Assembly: GCA_046705645.1 (NCBI GenBank)
Contig: JBJKQE010000063.1
Location: 19,649-83,648 of the forward strand
From: FEN-1297 sp046705645
GTDB lineage: Bacteria; Bacteroidota; Ignavibacteria; Ignavibacteriales; Ignavibacteriaceae
DNA: 64,000 nucleotides
Direction of reading: 5' to 3'
Below are positions 26,253 to 34,980 of this stretch, one piece after another; positions within the stretch are counted from its first letter, which is position 1, and each line of letters begins with the position of its first letter. The position numbers and the translations under genes were made by a program. The notes beneath the pieces are model-generated. The model did not search any database. It saw only the letters and a program-made list of their open reading frames with translations, and was not told where the DNA came from.

Positions 26253-26669
26253 ATGATTATATACTGCGCCGGCCCGATAAAGGGTGACACAAAATATCAG
26301 AAATACTACAAAGAAATAATTGATTACTTAATCTCTATCGGTCATACAGCATTATCAGAATTAAATGATGATTTTAAAACCAGCGTTCCGTTAACAGCTA
26401 AACAAATATTCAAACGGGATATCAAATGGATCGAAAGCAGTCAATTATTAATTGCTGAAGTTTCAGGGCATAGCCTGGGTGTTGGTTTTGAAGTATCTTA
26501 TGCGATTTACAAAAAGGAAATCCCTGTCTTGGCACTCATTAATGAGAAAGCTTTAAATGAATCAGCTATGATTGTTGGATGTGATTCAAAAAAAATAACA
26601 GTAAAAAATTATTCCGATTCAGACGATCTCAAAAAAATTATTACTGATTTCGTTAAAAAGAACGGTTAA
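26253..26669 (+). CDS. Nucleoside 2-deoxyribosyltransferase-like protein
   Basis: A 138-residue protein of the nucleoside 2-deoxyribosyltransferase / DNPH1-like fold. IIYCAGPIKGD is the N-terminal phosphate/sugar loop (usual form YxAGP). IEVSxxSxGxGFE appears as LLIAEVSGHSLGVGFEVSYA, with the catalytic Glu in GFE. The family cleaves or transfers deoxyribose on nucleosides or nucleoside monophosphates; substrate cannot be told. It begins one base after the bshA stop, so the two are co-transcribed. Confidence 0.8.
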   Translation: MIIYCAGPIKGDTKYQKYYKEIIDYLISIGHTALSELNDDFKTSVPLTAKQIFKRDIKWIESSQLLIAEVSGHSLGVGFEVSYAIYKKEIPVLALINEKALNESAMIVGCDSKKITVKNYSDSDDLKKIITDFVKKNG

Positions 26670-26674
26670 AATAA

Positions 26675-27103
26675 TTGACTGAAAAAGAATTTATTTCAGG
26701 CTGGACAAAAAAAATTGAGGAAGCGGGAATTAAAAACTTCCCGGATGATTTTATTGAGAATCTAACTACCAAAGAATTTAATTTACCCGGTAAAGCCCTG
26801 GTTATCGGGCAAGAATTTTTCGGGTCGTATGAAATTTTAACAATAGACGGGGATTCGTTTCTTCATGTTAAGAGTTATATTCAAGCAAAATATATTATTT
26901 ATGCTAATCGCCTAAAACCTAAAATTATTTTAATACCCCTTACGGAATCCGAAATAAAAACAATTGTCTCTAATTATGAGAATTATTTAGATGAAATCCT
27001 TAAGAAAATAAAACTTGATTATAATAAAATCTTCCCCGATGGGAAAAATTCAATCTTGTCGGCAAATGAAATTTTTAAAATATTAAACCTTACAAGGTAC
27101 TAA
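26675..27103 (+). CDS. Conserved-looking hypothetical protein
   Basis: A 142-residue soluble protein that I do not recognise. It has no signal peptide or membrane segment. Predicted mixed fold: an acidic helical N-terminus, then VIGQEFFGSYEILTIDGDSF and AKYIIYANRLKPKIILIPLT as probable strands, then two helices. The start is TTG at 26675, five bases after the preceding stop. No ATG lies nearby. Operon position between a nucleoside-processing gene and an RNA methyltransferase. Confidence 0.65.
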   Translation: MTEKEFISGWTKKIEEAGIKNFPDDFIENLTTKEFNLPGKALVIGQEFFGSYEILTIDGDSFLHVKSYIQAKYIIYANRLKPKIILIPLTESEIKTIVSNYENYLDEILKKIKLDYNKIFPDGKNSILSANEIFKILNLTRY

Positions 27104-27110
27104 AGACAAT

Positions 27111-28544
27111 TTGACGGATATAAGCAATAACATTTTTACTTACATAAGCTCATTATACGGAGAAAAAGCTGCAAGGAATTTTGCCGAATTTATAAAAAAT
27201 GAACATGTACAATATGTAAGGGTTAATTCAATCAAAACCGATATTGATAAAATATCCAGAACTCTACTTCATGATTATTCCATTGAAACTGAAAAGCTAC
27301 CTAATTTAAACAATGCTTTAAGAATAAAAAACCGTAGTGATATTCTCGGGAAAACAATTGAGCACATTATCGGAGAATATTATATACAAAGCCTTTCTTC
27401 AATGATTCCCCCGTTAATTCTAACTCCAAGACCGGATGATGTAGTACTCGATTTATGTGCAGCACCGGGATCCAAAACTACTGAACTCGGTGAATTAATG
27501 AAAAACAAAGGGACTTTAATAGCTAACGAAATTGCCTTAGATAGAGTTAAAATGCTTGTATATAATATTGACAGAATGAACTTAATGAATGCGGGTGTAA
27601 TTCACTATAAAGGAGAATGGCTAAGTAAAATTTATAACGAACACTTTGATAAAATATTAGTCGATGCACCGTGCAGCGGTTTAGGCATTGTTCAAAAAAA
27701 AGGCGAAATTAACAACTGGTGGTCTTTGGAAAGAGCCGAAAGATTAGGGGATCTTCAGCTGCGCTTATTAATTGCCGCAATAAAAATGGTTAAAGAAGGC
27801 GGTGAAGTAGTATATTCAACATGCACATTAACTCCTGAAGAAAATGAATTTATAGTTGATAAGGTTCTTCAAAAATATCCGGTGGAAATTGAAGACATAG
27901 AGCTGCCTGTGCCTTCGAGAGAAGGTTTTACATCCTACCAAGGGAAAAGCCTTAATCCTGCAATTTACAAAGCGAAAAGAATTTTACCATGGGAAGTTGA
28001 CTCGGATGGCTTTTTTATAGTTAAAATAAAAAAAACCGGGAAAACAATTTCACCTGAAATGACTCCGCCAAAACCAAGTAAACTTAAAATGCTGAGTTAT
28101 GAAAAGTCTGAAATAAAAAAACTCCTTGGCAATATAGAAAATGAATTCGGAATAAGCGGCGATGAATTGAGCAAATTTAAATACATTATAAAAAGGAACG
28201 ATATTTATTTCATTAAAAAAGAATGGGAAGAAAATTTCCCGGATATATTTGACAGGATAGGAACTAGGTTCGGTATAATTGATAAAAACGGAGAAGTTAT
28301 TTTGCATACGCAAGCTTCTCAAGTTTTGCAGCATACAATAAATAAAAAGATATTCTTTATTGAAAACCTTGATGATTTAAAAACATATCTTGACGGCGGT
28401 ACAATTAAAGATAAAAATATTGAACCGGGCCAATGCGTTGTCAAATATAAAAATGAGATTTTAGGAACCGCTATTGCAACTGCGCAGGGAATAAAAAGCA
28501 GATTCCCCCGCTCAAAAAGGACACAAGAAATATTTATTCAATAA
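27111..28544 (+). CDS. RsmB/RsmF-type RNA m5C methyltransferase
   Basis: A SAM-dependent NOL1/NOP2/Sun-family enzyme, 477 residues. DVVLDLCAAPGSKTTELGEL is the SAM-binding motif I. VDAPCSGLGIVQKKGE holds the motif IV cysteine that releases the product, and YSTCTLTPEENEFIV the motif VI nucleophile cysteine. There is no N-terminal NusB domain, which separates it from RsmB. The roughly 150-residue C-terminal extension (TTxxKNEILGTAIATAQGI-like end) resembles the PUA-type tail of RsmF/archaeal NOP2 relatives. 16S rRNA is the likely target, or possibly tRNA. It starts with TTG at 27111, eight bases after the previous stop. Last gene of the bshA operon. Confidence 0.85.
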   Translation: MTDISNNIFTYISSLYGEKAARNFAEFIKNEHVQYVRVNSIKTDIDKISRTLLHDYSIETEKLPNLNNALRIKNRSDILGKTIEHIIGEYYIQSLSSMIPPLILTPRPDDVVLDLCAAPGSKTTELGELMKNKGTLIANEIALDRVKMLVYNIDRMNLMNAGVIHYKGEWLSKIYNEHFDKILVDAPCSGLGIVQKKGEINNWWSLERAERLGDLQLRLLIAAIKMVKEGGEVVYSTCTLTPEENEFIVDKVLQKYPVEIEDIELPVPSREGFTSYQGKSLNPAIYKAKRILPWEVDSDGFFIVKIKKTGKTISPEMTPPKPSKLKMLSYEKSEIKKLLGNIENEFGISGDELSKFKYIIKRNDIYFIKKEWEENFPDIFDRIGTRFGIIDKNGEVILHTQASQVLQHTINKKIFFIENLDDLKTYLDGGTIKDKNIEPGQCVVKYKNEILGTAIATAQGIKSRFPRSKRTQEIFIQ

Positions 28545-28586
28545 TTTATATAAAATTATAATATCATATTTTCCAATTCCGTCTTT

Positions 28587-29540
28587 TCACTTTTTGCTCA
28601 TTCTTCTCAAATATCTTCTTTCCATTAGTTCAAAAACTTTTTTGGATATCTCCCATAATTTAGGTTTGACAATTTCTTCTTTAACAGGTGTAAAGCATGC
28701 AATAATATATTTTATTTTTCCATTATCAACAATACCAACATCATTTGTCCAATAGCTCCACCAGCCGGTTTTATGGTAAAACATTGTATTATGCGGAAGT
28801 CCTTTTGCAATTTTTGTAGTATCCAATTGTCTTCCTAAAAGAGCTTTCAACTGCATACTTACCCAAGGATTAACTAATTGATTTGTATAAATTTTATACA
28901 TAAAATCAGCGGCATGCAAAGCGCATGTTTCTGTTCCGCGAATAGTTTTGTATTTCGGATCTTCATATTTCCGGCTTAAAAATTTTCTCGTAACTTCACT
29001 TCCATACCAATTATATTCATGCATTGTTGCATTTATACTGTCTCTGTCTGCAACATCTATCAAACAATTTGCAGCCGAATTATCACTTCTCGTTATCATT
29101 AAATCCAAAAGATAATTTATTGTAACAGTATCACCTGCTCTTAATAAAGGCCGCGGGTCCCAGCTTATCTCTTTTGAGGAATCTACATCATTGGGAAAAT
29201 GGACAATGTAAGGAGTAGTAAGATAATAATCGCCGTTGCTAATCTCTTTTAGAACTTCCATCGCAACATACATTTTATAAACACTGGCTGGATAAATAAA
29301 ATTATCATAGTGAACACCCCCCAGTATAGGATGCCGGTCATTTAAATCACCAACAGTAAAAGATATTTGTTCGGTTCCATCTTCTCCTACTTTGAATGTA
29401 CTATCCAGCCCTACGGATTTAATTATAGTAAGAAGTGAATCAGAAAAGTTTTTATCAACCTTAAAATATGATGGCACTTCAACCTTTTGTGAAAACACCG
29501 TTGTGCTGAGAAATATCAGAAACAAAACTAAATTTTTCAT
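28587..29540 (-). CDS. Secreted class A beta-lactamase-like serine hydrolase
   Basis: A 317-residue exported penicillin-recognising enzyme. Signal peptide MKNLVLFLIFLSTTVFSQ. Catalytic Ser86-x-x-Lys89 lies in YPASVYKMY, the SDN loop at Ser152-Asp153-Asn154 (TRSDNSAANCL) and the KTG triad at Lys257-Gly259 (YHKTGWW). The omega-loop Glu needed for deacylation in true class A lactamases is not obvious to me, so peptidoglycan-related or esterase activity is as likely as resistance. It is convergent with the methyltransferase gene, 42 bases away. Confidence 0.8.
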   Translation of the reverse strand: MKNLVLFLIFLSTTVFSQKVEVPSYFKVDKNFSDSLLTIIKSVGLDSTFKVGEDGTEQISFTVGDLNDRHPILGGVHYDNFIYPASVYKMYVAMEVLKEISNGDYYLTTPYIVHFPNDVDSSKEISWDPRPLLRAGDTVTINYLLDLMITRSDNSAANCLIDVADRDSINATMHEYNWYGSEVTRKFLSRKYEDPKYKTIRGTETCALHAADFMYKIYTNQLVNPWVSMQLKALLGRQLDTTKIAKGLPHNTMFYHKTGWWSYWTNDVGIVDNGKIKYIIACFTPVKEEIVKPKLWEISKKVFELMERRYLRRMSKK

Positions 29541-29654
29541 TCAATCACCGGTTTAAAAGACGGATATATGCTCAACCTAAATTTAATAATTTTAATAATT
29601 TTAATTATTATTAAATATCATATTCATAATTGTGTTTAATCTGATTAATAAAAA

Positions 29655-29677
29655 AAGGCGAACATAAAGTTCGCCTT
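29655..29677 (-). terminator. glnA terminator
   Basis: Arms aaggcgaa and ttcgcctt with a seven-base loop, 22 bases after the glnA stop. On the minus strand the hairpin is followed by a T run (29649-29656 reads as A's on the plus strand). Confidence 0.85.
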
Positions 29678-29699
29678 CTTTAGCTTGATCATTATTTAA

Positions 29700-31127
29700 C
29701 TAAACATCATAATACAAAGTAAATTCATACGGATGGGGCTGTAATGCCATCTGTTTAATTTCCTTATCGGTTTTATATTTTATCCATGTCTCTATTACAT
29801 CTGAAGTAAATACATCTCCTTTAAGAAGAAATTCATGATCTTCTGAAAGAGATTTCAATGCTTCATTTAAACTGCCCGGAGTTGTAGGGACGTCCTTTAG
29901 TTCTTCCGGAGATAAATCATAAATATCTTTATCAAGCGGATCACCCGGATCGATTCTATTTATAACACCATCTAGTCCGGCCATTAATATTGCGGAAAAA
30001 GCAAGATATGGATTGCTTGAAGGATCCGGACATCTGAATTCCAACCTCTTTGCTTTAGGACTAGCAGAGTACATAGGAATTCTAATGGATGCGCTTCTAT
30101 TACGCTGAGAATAAGCCAGGTTTACAGGAGCTTCAAATCCAGGGACCAATCTTTTGTAAGAATTCGTTGTCGGGTTTGTAAATGCCAGCAGAGAAGGTGC
30201 ATGTTTCAACAATCCTCCGATAAAATAAAGAGCCATTTCACTTAGCCCTGCATAACCGGAACCCGCGAAAAGAGGCTTACCTTTTTTCCAAAGGCTTGTA
30301 TGAACGTGCATACCGCTTCCGTTATCGCCGAAAATGGGCTTCGGCATGTAAGTAACCGACTTATTGTTTTTCTTAGCAGTATTTTTTACAATATATTTAA
30401 ATAACAATAACTGGTCTGCTGCTCTAACTAGAGGCTGAAAGCGTAAATCAATTTCGCACTGCCCGCCGCTGGCAACTTCGTGATGCTGTGCTTCGACATC
30501 AATTCCGCAGTTCATAAGATTAACCACCATTTCATTACGAAGATTCATTAATGCATCTGTAGGAGGAACGGGAAAATATCCTTCCTTATACCTCGGCTTG
30601 TAACCCAAATTCGGACCTTCGTCTTTGCCGCTGTTCCATTTACCTTCAACCGAATCTACAAAGTAAAAGCTGCCGTTTGGTTTCGAATCAAAACGGACAT
30701 CGTCAAATACAAAAAACTCTGCTTCTGGCCCGAAGTAAACCGTATCTGCAATACCGGTTGATATCAAATATGAAGCGGCTTTTTGAGCAATATTCCTGGG
30801 GCATCTAGTATATTTCTCTTTCGTTGCAGGCTCGTAAACATCGCATATTAAGCTTATAGTCGGTACATCAATAAAAGGATCAAGAAACATTGTAGAAGGA
30901 TCGGGAATTATTAACATATCGCTTTCATTAATAGCTTTCCAACCGCGGATTGAAGAACCATCGAAGCCGAATCCGTCTTCAAACGAACCTTCATCAACTT
31001 GAGATACCGGCACCGTAAAATGCTGCCATTGTCCGGGAAAATCCATAAACTTTAAGTCTACAAACTTTATCCCGTTCGATTGAATATATTTCAATACTTT
31101 TTCTACAGGGGAATTTTCTTTTGCCAT
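29700..31127 (-). CDS. glnA: Glutamine synthetase type I
   Basis: ATP-dependent ligation of ammonia to glutamate in the cytosol, the entry point of nitrogen. The 475-residue GSI chain contains FGFDGSSIRGWKAINESD (N-terminal beta-grasp and active-site loop), GPEAEFFVFDDV, AQHHEVASGGQCEID, NGSGMHVHTSLW, FTNPTTNSYKRLVPGFEAP and RNRSASIRIP. Tyr403 in KDIYDLSPEE sits at the place of the adenylylated tyrosine of enteric GSI, so control by adenylylation is possible. It lies 36 bases downstream of an Lrp-type regulator on the same strand and is followed by a clear terminator. Confidence 0.95.
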   Translation of the reverse strand: MAKENSPVEKVLKYIQSNGIKFVDLKFMDFPGQWQHFTVPVSQVDEGSFEDGFGFDGSSIRGWKAINESDMLIIPDPSTMFLDPFIDVPTISLICDVYEPATKEKYTRCPRNIAQKAASYLISTGIADTVYFGPEAEFFVFDDVRFDSKPNGSFYFVDSVEGKWNSGKDEGPNLGYKPRYKEGYFPVPPTDALMNLRNEMVVNLMNCGIDVEAQHHEVASGGQCEIDLRFQPLVRAADQLLLFKYIVKNTAKKNNKSVTYMPKPIFGDNGSGMHVHTSLWKKGKPLFAGSGYAGLSEMALYFIGGLLKHAPSLLAFTNPTTNSYKRLVPGFEAPVNLAYSQRNRSASIRIPMYSASPKAKRLEFRCPDPSSNPYLAFSAILMAGLDGVINRIDPGDPLDKDIYDLSPEELKDVPTTPGSLNEALKSLSEDHEFLLKGDVFTSDVIETWIKYKTDKEIKQMALQPHPYEFTLYYDV

Positions 31128-31163
31128 ATTCTTTCCTTATGATTTATTTTTTGAAGATGTTAT

Positions 31164-31610
31164 TTAAATTTCTATTTCGGTTGTCTCTTTAATTGTAGAT
31201 AAAACAAATGTAGTTTTCGTAGAAACAACACCCGGCCACGACTGGATTTCATTTAAAAGTTTTTCTAATGATTCGGTATTTTTAACAATTGCTTTTAAGA
31301 GATGGGAGCCTTCACCTAAAACCGAATGGCATTCAATAATTTGCTGAATTTTTTCAACCTTTGAAGTAAAGGTTTTATAATGTTTGGATGATTCCATAGT
31401 TACAAGAATGTAAGCCATTATATCATATCCGAATGCCTTTCGGTTTACTTTGGCAAAATATCCTTCGATAATTCCTTTCTCCTCTAATTTATGTAATCTT
31501 TCGCTTACTGAAGGAATAGAAAGCCCGATTGATTCGGCAATTACATTTCTTTTGGTTCTTCCGTTTTTTTGGAGAGTATTAAGGATTTTAATATCTAAGT
31601 CGTCTAGCAT
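31164..31610 (-). CDS. Lrp/AsnC-family regulator
   Basis: A 148-residue transcription factor: N-terminal winged HTH (LDDLDIKILNTLQKNGRTKR ... SIPSVSERLHKLEEKGIIEG) and C-terminal RAM/AsnC ligand domain (YILVTMESSKHYKTF ... IECHSVLGEGSHLLKAIVKN). I start it at the ATG at 31610, which has AAGG six bases upstream. A TTG at 31682 would add 24 residues, but has no ribosome site and the HTH fits the shorter form. It is directly followed by glnA (36 bases), so the two are probably one transcript and the regulator may sense glutamine or another amino acid. This is inference from position. Confidence 0.85.
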   Translation of the reverse strand: MLDDLDIKILNTLQKNGRTKRNVIAESIGLSIPSVSERLHKLEEKGIIEGYFAKVNRKAFGYDIMAYILVTMESSKHYKTFTSKVEKIQQIIECHSVLGEGSHLLKAIVKNTESLEKLLNEIQSWPGVVSTKTTFVLSTIKETTEIEI

Positions 31611-31795
31611 CTGTTGCCTTATTTTTTTAGGGATTGATAAAATATTGGCTTGAAATATAAGGTTTTCAGCTTTGGAAAGCAACTGTTAACGGACAGGAAT
31701 TTAAAAAATTAAGTAGGCAAAAATTTGTTTACCGGTTTGTTTTCAAGGAATACAAAATCTTTTATCAAACATTATTCTAAAATTTACTTAAATCG

Positions 31796-33652
31796 TTATT
31801 TTATAAGAACCATTCCTTTACTTTCGGAAAATTTATCAGTCGTTAATATAAAATAATAAACACCGCTGCTCAATGATGGATATTTTAAAGTGTTAAATGT
31901 CACATCATGAATACCAGCTTCAAGCTCTCTATTAATTAGAACTGCTATTTGTTTTCCCAAAGGATCAATGATTCTTAATAAAACTTTTTCTCTTTTATTA
32001 AGTTGAAATCGAATTGTAGTCGATGGGTTAAACGGATTTGGGAAATTTTGATAAAGAATAAAATCTTTAGGCAGTTGTTTAAATTTAACAGATAAGACCG
32101 GACCTTTATAAATAATTCTAAATGCGTCGGCAACAACATCTCCTCCTGCACTGTTGTTTACAGATAATTCTATTACTCCGCTTTTTTGCAAAGACACTTG
32201 CTTTAGAAAATTCCACTGTCCCCCGTTAACTTGCTGAGTCTTTTCAATTTCCGTAAAGCTGCCACCTGTAACAATATGAAATTTTGTATTATATGCGTTA
32301 CTGCTGTTTGCAGGCCACCAGGCATAAGCGTCATAGTTCCCTGGCTCAAGTGTTTGCGTTTGAAAAGTAACCGAATCATTACCGTTTCCGAGATTATTTT
32401 TCAGATAATTGCTTCCATAGAATTGTACTCCGGAAGAATCTCTTGTCCAGTTACCAGTAATAATAGCATCATTATTATCTAAGATTATGTATTTAGGCTG
32501 TGTAAGCTGAAGATATTCAGCGATGGCATAAACGGTCCTATTTCCAATTTCAAAAAGGTTATCATTAGTAACCCAGGTACCGTCGGAAAATTGATCAAAT
32601 GGAGTTTCATAAGTAAGTGCCATAATTTTATCACCCCAATTATCCCATTGCCAACCTTCCGGGAAAACCGGCTGCAAGGTTGATTGACTGTAATCCGTCT
32701 GAGCAAAATAAGGTATATCGGATGAATTTAAATTAGCCATTTGAAATTCTTTTTGATAGAATAGATCAGAAGTTGAACCCGGAGTATGTATCCACATAGT
32801 ACAAAACGGACTAGCCTGTGAATGCAAATTTAGAAAGACAACAAATGGTTTTTTATTATTTAATTCCGTCATTCGTTTCTTAAGAATCTTAACTTCGGTT
32901 GAAGTATTAACATCGGATTCATCCCAATTAGATTCTACATCGATTCCATCATAATTCGTACGTGATTTCCCGTAATAAACACCGTCGGGATTCGTAAAAG
33001 GGATTAAATGAAAAGCAATATTCTTTCTATAATATTCTATAACATCGTCATCTTTTAAAAGAGTCTGGACAATTCCATCAAAATGCCATGAAGCCGATGT
33101 TTCACCGGGATGTGTCCTTGCATGGATCCAAACCTGGTATTTATTATCGTCCGGAATAGATTTATCGGTTAAAATAATTTCCTGAATGGGTAGATTATGA
33201 TTGGTAAAACCCAATGTATCAATAGAAATATATTCGCTGCTGCTCCACAGCCTTATTCTTTGCTGCAAATAACTGAAAGTATATGGAGTGTAATAAGCCG
33301 CGTAAACAGTATCGTGCGCGAAAGTTTTTTGAAATGTACCTTGACTTGGACTTTCTTCCGCTGTAAAGCGCATAAAATTTTTATTATCGTAGGAGTACAT
33401 TGCTCTTTTAACGTCATTTATATCGTTATACATGTCATCTACTACGTTAACTCTGATAAATTTGTTCTTGACGCCGGTAATTCTAAAATAAAACCATCTT
33501 CCTCCGATATCGCTTTTTGTACTTACTGTATAGTTTACAGAATCCAAAGTACTGACCGAATTCATATTTCCGCTTTCGAAATTTGCATCGAACTTGATTT
33601 GCGCAATAATTGAAATTGGAAGAATACAAAGAAGTAGAAATTTTTTCATCAA
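31796..33652 (-). CDS. Secreted M14 zinc carboxypeptidase with T9SS tail
   Basis: A 618-residue exported metallopeptidase. Signal peptide (KKFLLLCILPISIIAQ), an N-terminal beta domain (about 25-155), then an M14 domain. The zinc ligands are in HARTHPGETSASW (HxxE), and NLHSQASPFCTMW carries the third-ligand His. Next is a golvesin/xanthan-lyase-like CBM (about 405-525; EPGNYDAYAWWPANSSNAYN). The C-terminal T9SS type A domain is YQNFPNPFNPSTTIRFQLN ... SESKGMVLIK. The family trims C-terminal residues or peptidoglycan peptides; the N-terminal domain followed by M14 resembles cytosolic-carboxypeptidase-like M14 members. Monocistronic. Confidence 0.85.
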   Translation of the reverse strand: MMKKFLLLCILPISIIAQIKFDANFESGNMNSVSTLDSVNYTVSTKSDIGGRWFYFRITGVKNKFIRVNVVDDMYNDINDVKRAMYSYDNKNFMRFTAEESPSQGTFQKTFAHDTVYAAYYTPYTFSYLQQRIRLWSSSEYISIDTLGFTNHNLPIQEIILTDKSIPDDNKYQVWIHARTHPGETSASWHFDGIVQTLLKDDDVIEYYRKNIAFHLIPFTNPDGVYYGKSRTNYDGIDVESNWDESDVNTSTEVKILKKRMTELNNKKPFVVFLNLHSQASPFCTMWIHTPGSTSDLFYQKEFQMANLNSSDIPYFAQTDYSQSTLQPVFPEGWQWDNWGDKIMALTYETPFDQFSDGTWVTNDNLFEIGNRTVYAIAEYLQLTQPKYIILDNNDAIITGNWTRDSSGVQFYGSNYLKNNLGNGNDSVTFQTQTLEPGNYDAYAWWPANSSNAYNTKFHIVTGGSFTEIEKTQQVNGGQWNFLKQVSLQKSGVIELSVNNSAGGDVVADAFRIIYKGPVLSVKFKQLPKDFILYQNFPNPFNPSTTIRFQLNKREKVLLRIIDPLGKQIAVLINRELEAGIHDVTFNTLKYPSLSSGVYYFILTTDKFSESKGMVLIK

Positions 33653-33708
33653 TGAATCCCCGTTTCTTAAAAAATTTAACCTAAAATGTTTATACTGTAA
33701 AAATAAAA

Positions 33709-34521
33709 TTATTCTTTTATAATTCCATGAGCAGTAAAATACTGATTTGTTTTTTTAACTTCAGAAAAAAGTTTTAAATTTTCTTCCGGCCTCTCCTGCA
33801 ATTTGTGAAACAGATGATATTGAACTGCTATGTTATTAAGCGATTTCACTTCGATGCCGCACAAATTTAGCCTATATTCTATGTCTGTATCTTCACCGAC
33901 AGACGGCGCTTCATATCTTTCATCAAAACCATTAATCTTTATTATATCGTCTTTATGAATTGAAAAATTGCAGCCGAGCAATCCTCTCTTTTTGCTATTA
34001 AAATATTTCCTTAAGAAATTATTTTTAAAATACATTCCTTTTTCAACATCAAAAGATTTTCCAAAAATTCCGTCTTTTATTAGTTTTAGATTATTATTTT
34101 CTAAAAATCCCTCTTTAATTTTCTCCGGTGTTAAAATCCCTGTAAACTTTTCGGATAAATTCACCCTCCTGCCTGTAAAGCAAAATTTTTTTCCCCTATA
34201 ATTAAAATGTTCCTTAACAAATTCGGAATGAGGAACACAATCCGCATCGATAAAAATAAGGAAACCGGTATCTGCCGAACTTATTGCTCTATTTAGAATT
34301 TTATTCTTGCGAAATCCTTTATCTTCCTGCCAAAGGTATGTCAATGGAAATGAGAGTGTTTTGGAAATTATTTCGATTTCGTTGACTACTTCGGAATCGG
34401 ACCCGTCATCAGCAATTATGATTTCGAAATTTCCGAAAGTTTGTCTTTCAAATCCTGCCAGAACCAATTTTAGATAATCTATCCGGTTATAAAAAGCAAG
34501 AATAACAGAAACCTCTGTCAT
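33709..34521 (-). CDS. Family 2 glycosyltransferase
   Basis: A 270-residue GT-A enzyme. VSVILAFYNRIDYLKLVLAG starts the nucleotide-binding half, with EIIIADDGSDSEV, the DxD metal motif in LIFIDADCVPHSEF, and the C-terminal galactosyltransferase-like block LLGCNFSIHKDDIIKINGFDERY followed by GEDTDIEYRL. It probably adds a hexose to a surface glycan. No membrane segment. It begins four bases after the stop of a 48-residue basic protein gene, so the two form an operon. Confidence 0.85.
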   Translation of the reverse strand: MTEVSVILAFYNRIDYLKLVLAGFERQTFGNFEIIIADDGSDSEVVNEIEIISKTLSFPLTYLWQEDKGFRKNKILNRAISSADTGFLIFIDADCVPHSEFVKEHFNYRGKKFCFTGRRVNLSEKFTGILTPEKIKEGFLENNNLKLIKDGIFGKSFDVEKGMYFKNNFLRKYFNSKKRGLLGCNFSIHKDDIIKINGFDERYEAPSVGEDTDIEYRLNLCGIEVKSLNNIAVQYHLFHKLQERPEENLKLFSEVKKTNQYFTAHGIIKE

Positions 34522-34525
34522 TTAT

Positions 34526-34672
34526 TTATTCCCCGTTTTTTCTTTTACGAAGTTTATCTTTTTCCCTTTTTCTATTATAAGCTTTTTTACCTGCTTCAAT
34601 TTTAGGAGGCTTTTGCGGCAAAGGAATACGTTTTTTCTTCGCTTTAATTTTTATTTTTACTTTTTTAATCAT
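34526..34672 (-). CDS. Small, highly basic protein (48 aa)
   Basis: ATG at 34672 opens 48 codons: MIKKVKIKIKAKKKRIPLPQ, then KPPKIEAGKKAYNRKREKDK and LRKRKNGE, ending TAA at 34526. Almost half of the residues are Lys or Arg, with a proline-rich hinge (RIPLPQKPPK). The pattern (basic stretch, IPLPxK, YNRK/R tail) looks like the small uncharacterised basic proteins seen in many Bacteroidota genomes and suggests nucleic-acid contact. It ends four bases before the glycosyltransferase start. No strong Shine-Dalgarno. Confidence 0.55.
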   Translation of the reverse strand: MIKKVKIKIKAKKKRIPLPQKPPKIEAGKKAYNRKREKDKLRKRKNGE

Positions 34673-34980
34673 TGATATGTTTTTTACTTATAATTTTTTT
34701 CAATATAAAAGGCGGTTAAACCAAATCTTACACGATACAGATAACGCTAAAATCAATATTAGGGATAAAATAAATTTAAAAGCACATTTTATTTTACTAA
34801 TTTGCACATGATTATTTAAAATAATTAGCAGCCTTTACCTTCAAAAATAAATTAAATTTAAATATAAAAGTATAGAATATAAAGGTTCAAGATAATTAAT
34901 TATTTTATAATTTATTGATTTTCTTTAGACCCAAAAGGGAAAATTAAAATTCTAAATTGTTCAACTTTAATGGACAAAAA
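34673..34980. other. Divergent intergenic, no gene seen
   Basis: AT-rich spacer between the divergent small basic protein gene and the amylase gene; it must carry promoters for both. No further structure seen. Confidence 0.5.

Noticed and set aside
28587..29540. Calling this an antibiotic-resistance beta-lactamase
   Set aside because: SxxK, SDN and KTG motifs are present, but the omega-loop Glu is not clear, and there is no resistance context.
29577..29620. Taattttaa-type short direct repeats considered as a CRISPR-like or regulatory array
   Set aside because: Irregular low-complexity AT sequence upstream of the beta-lactamase-like gene, without spacers.
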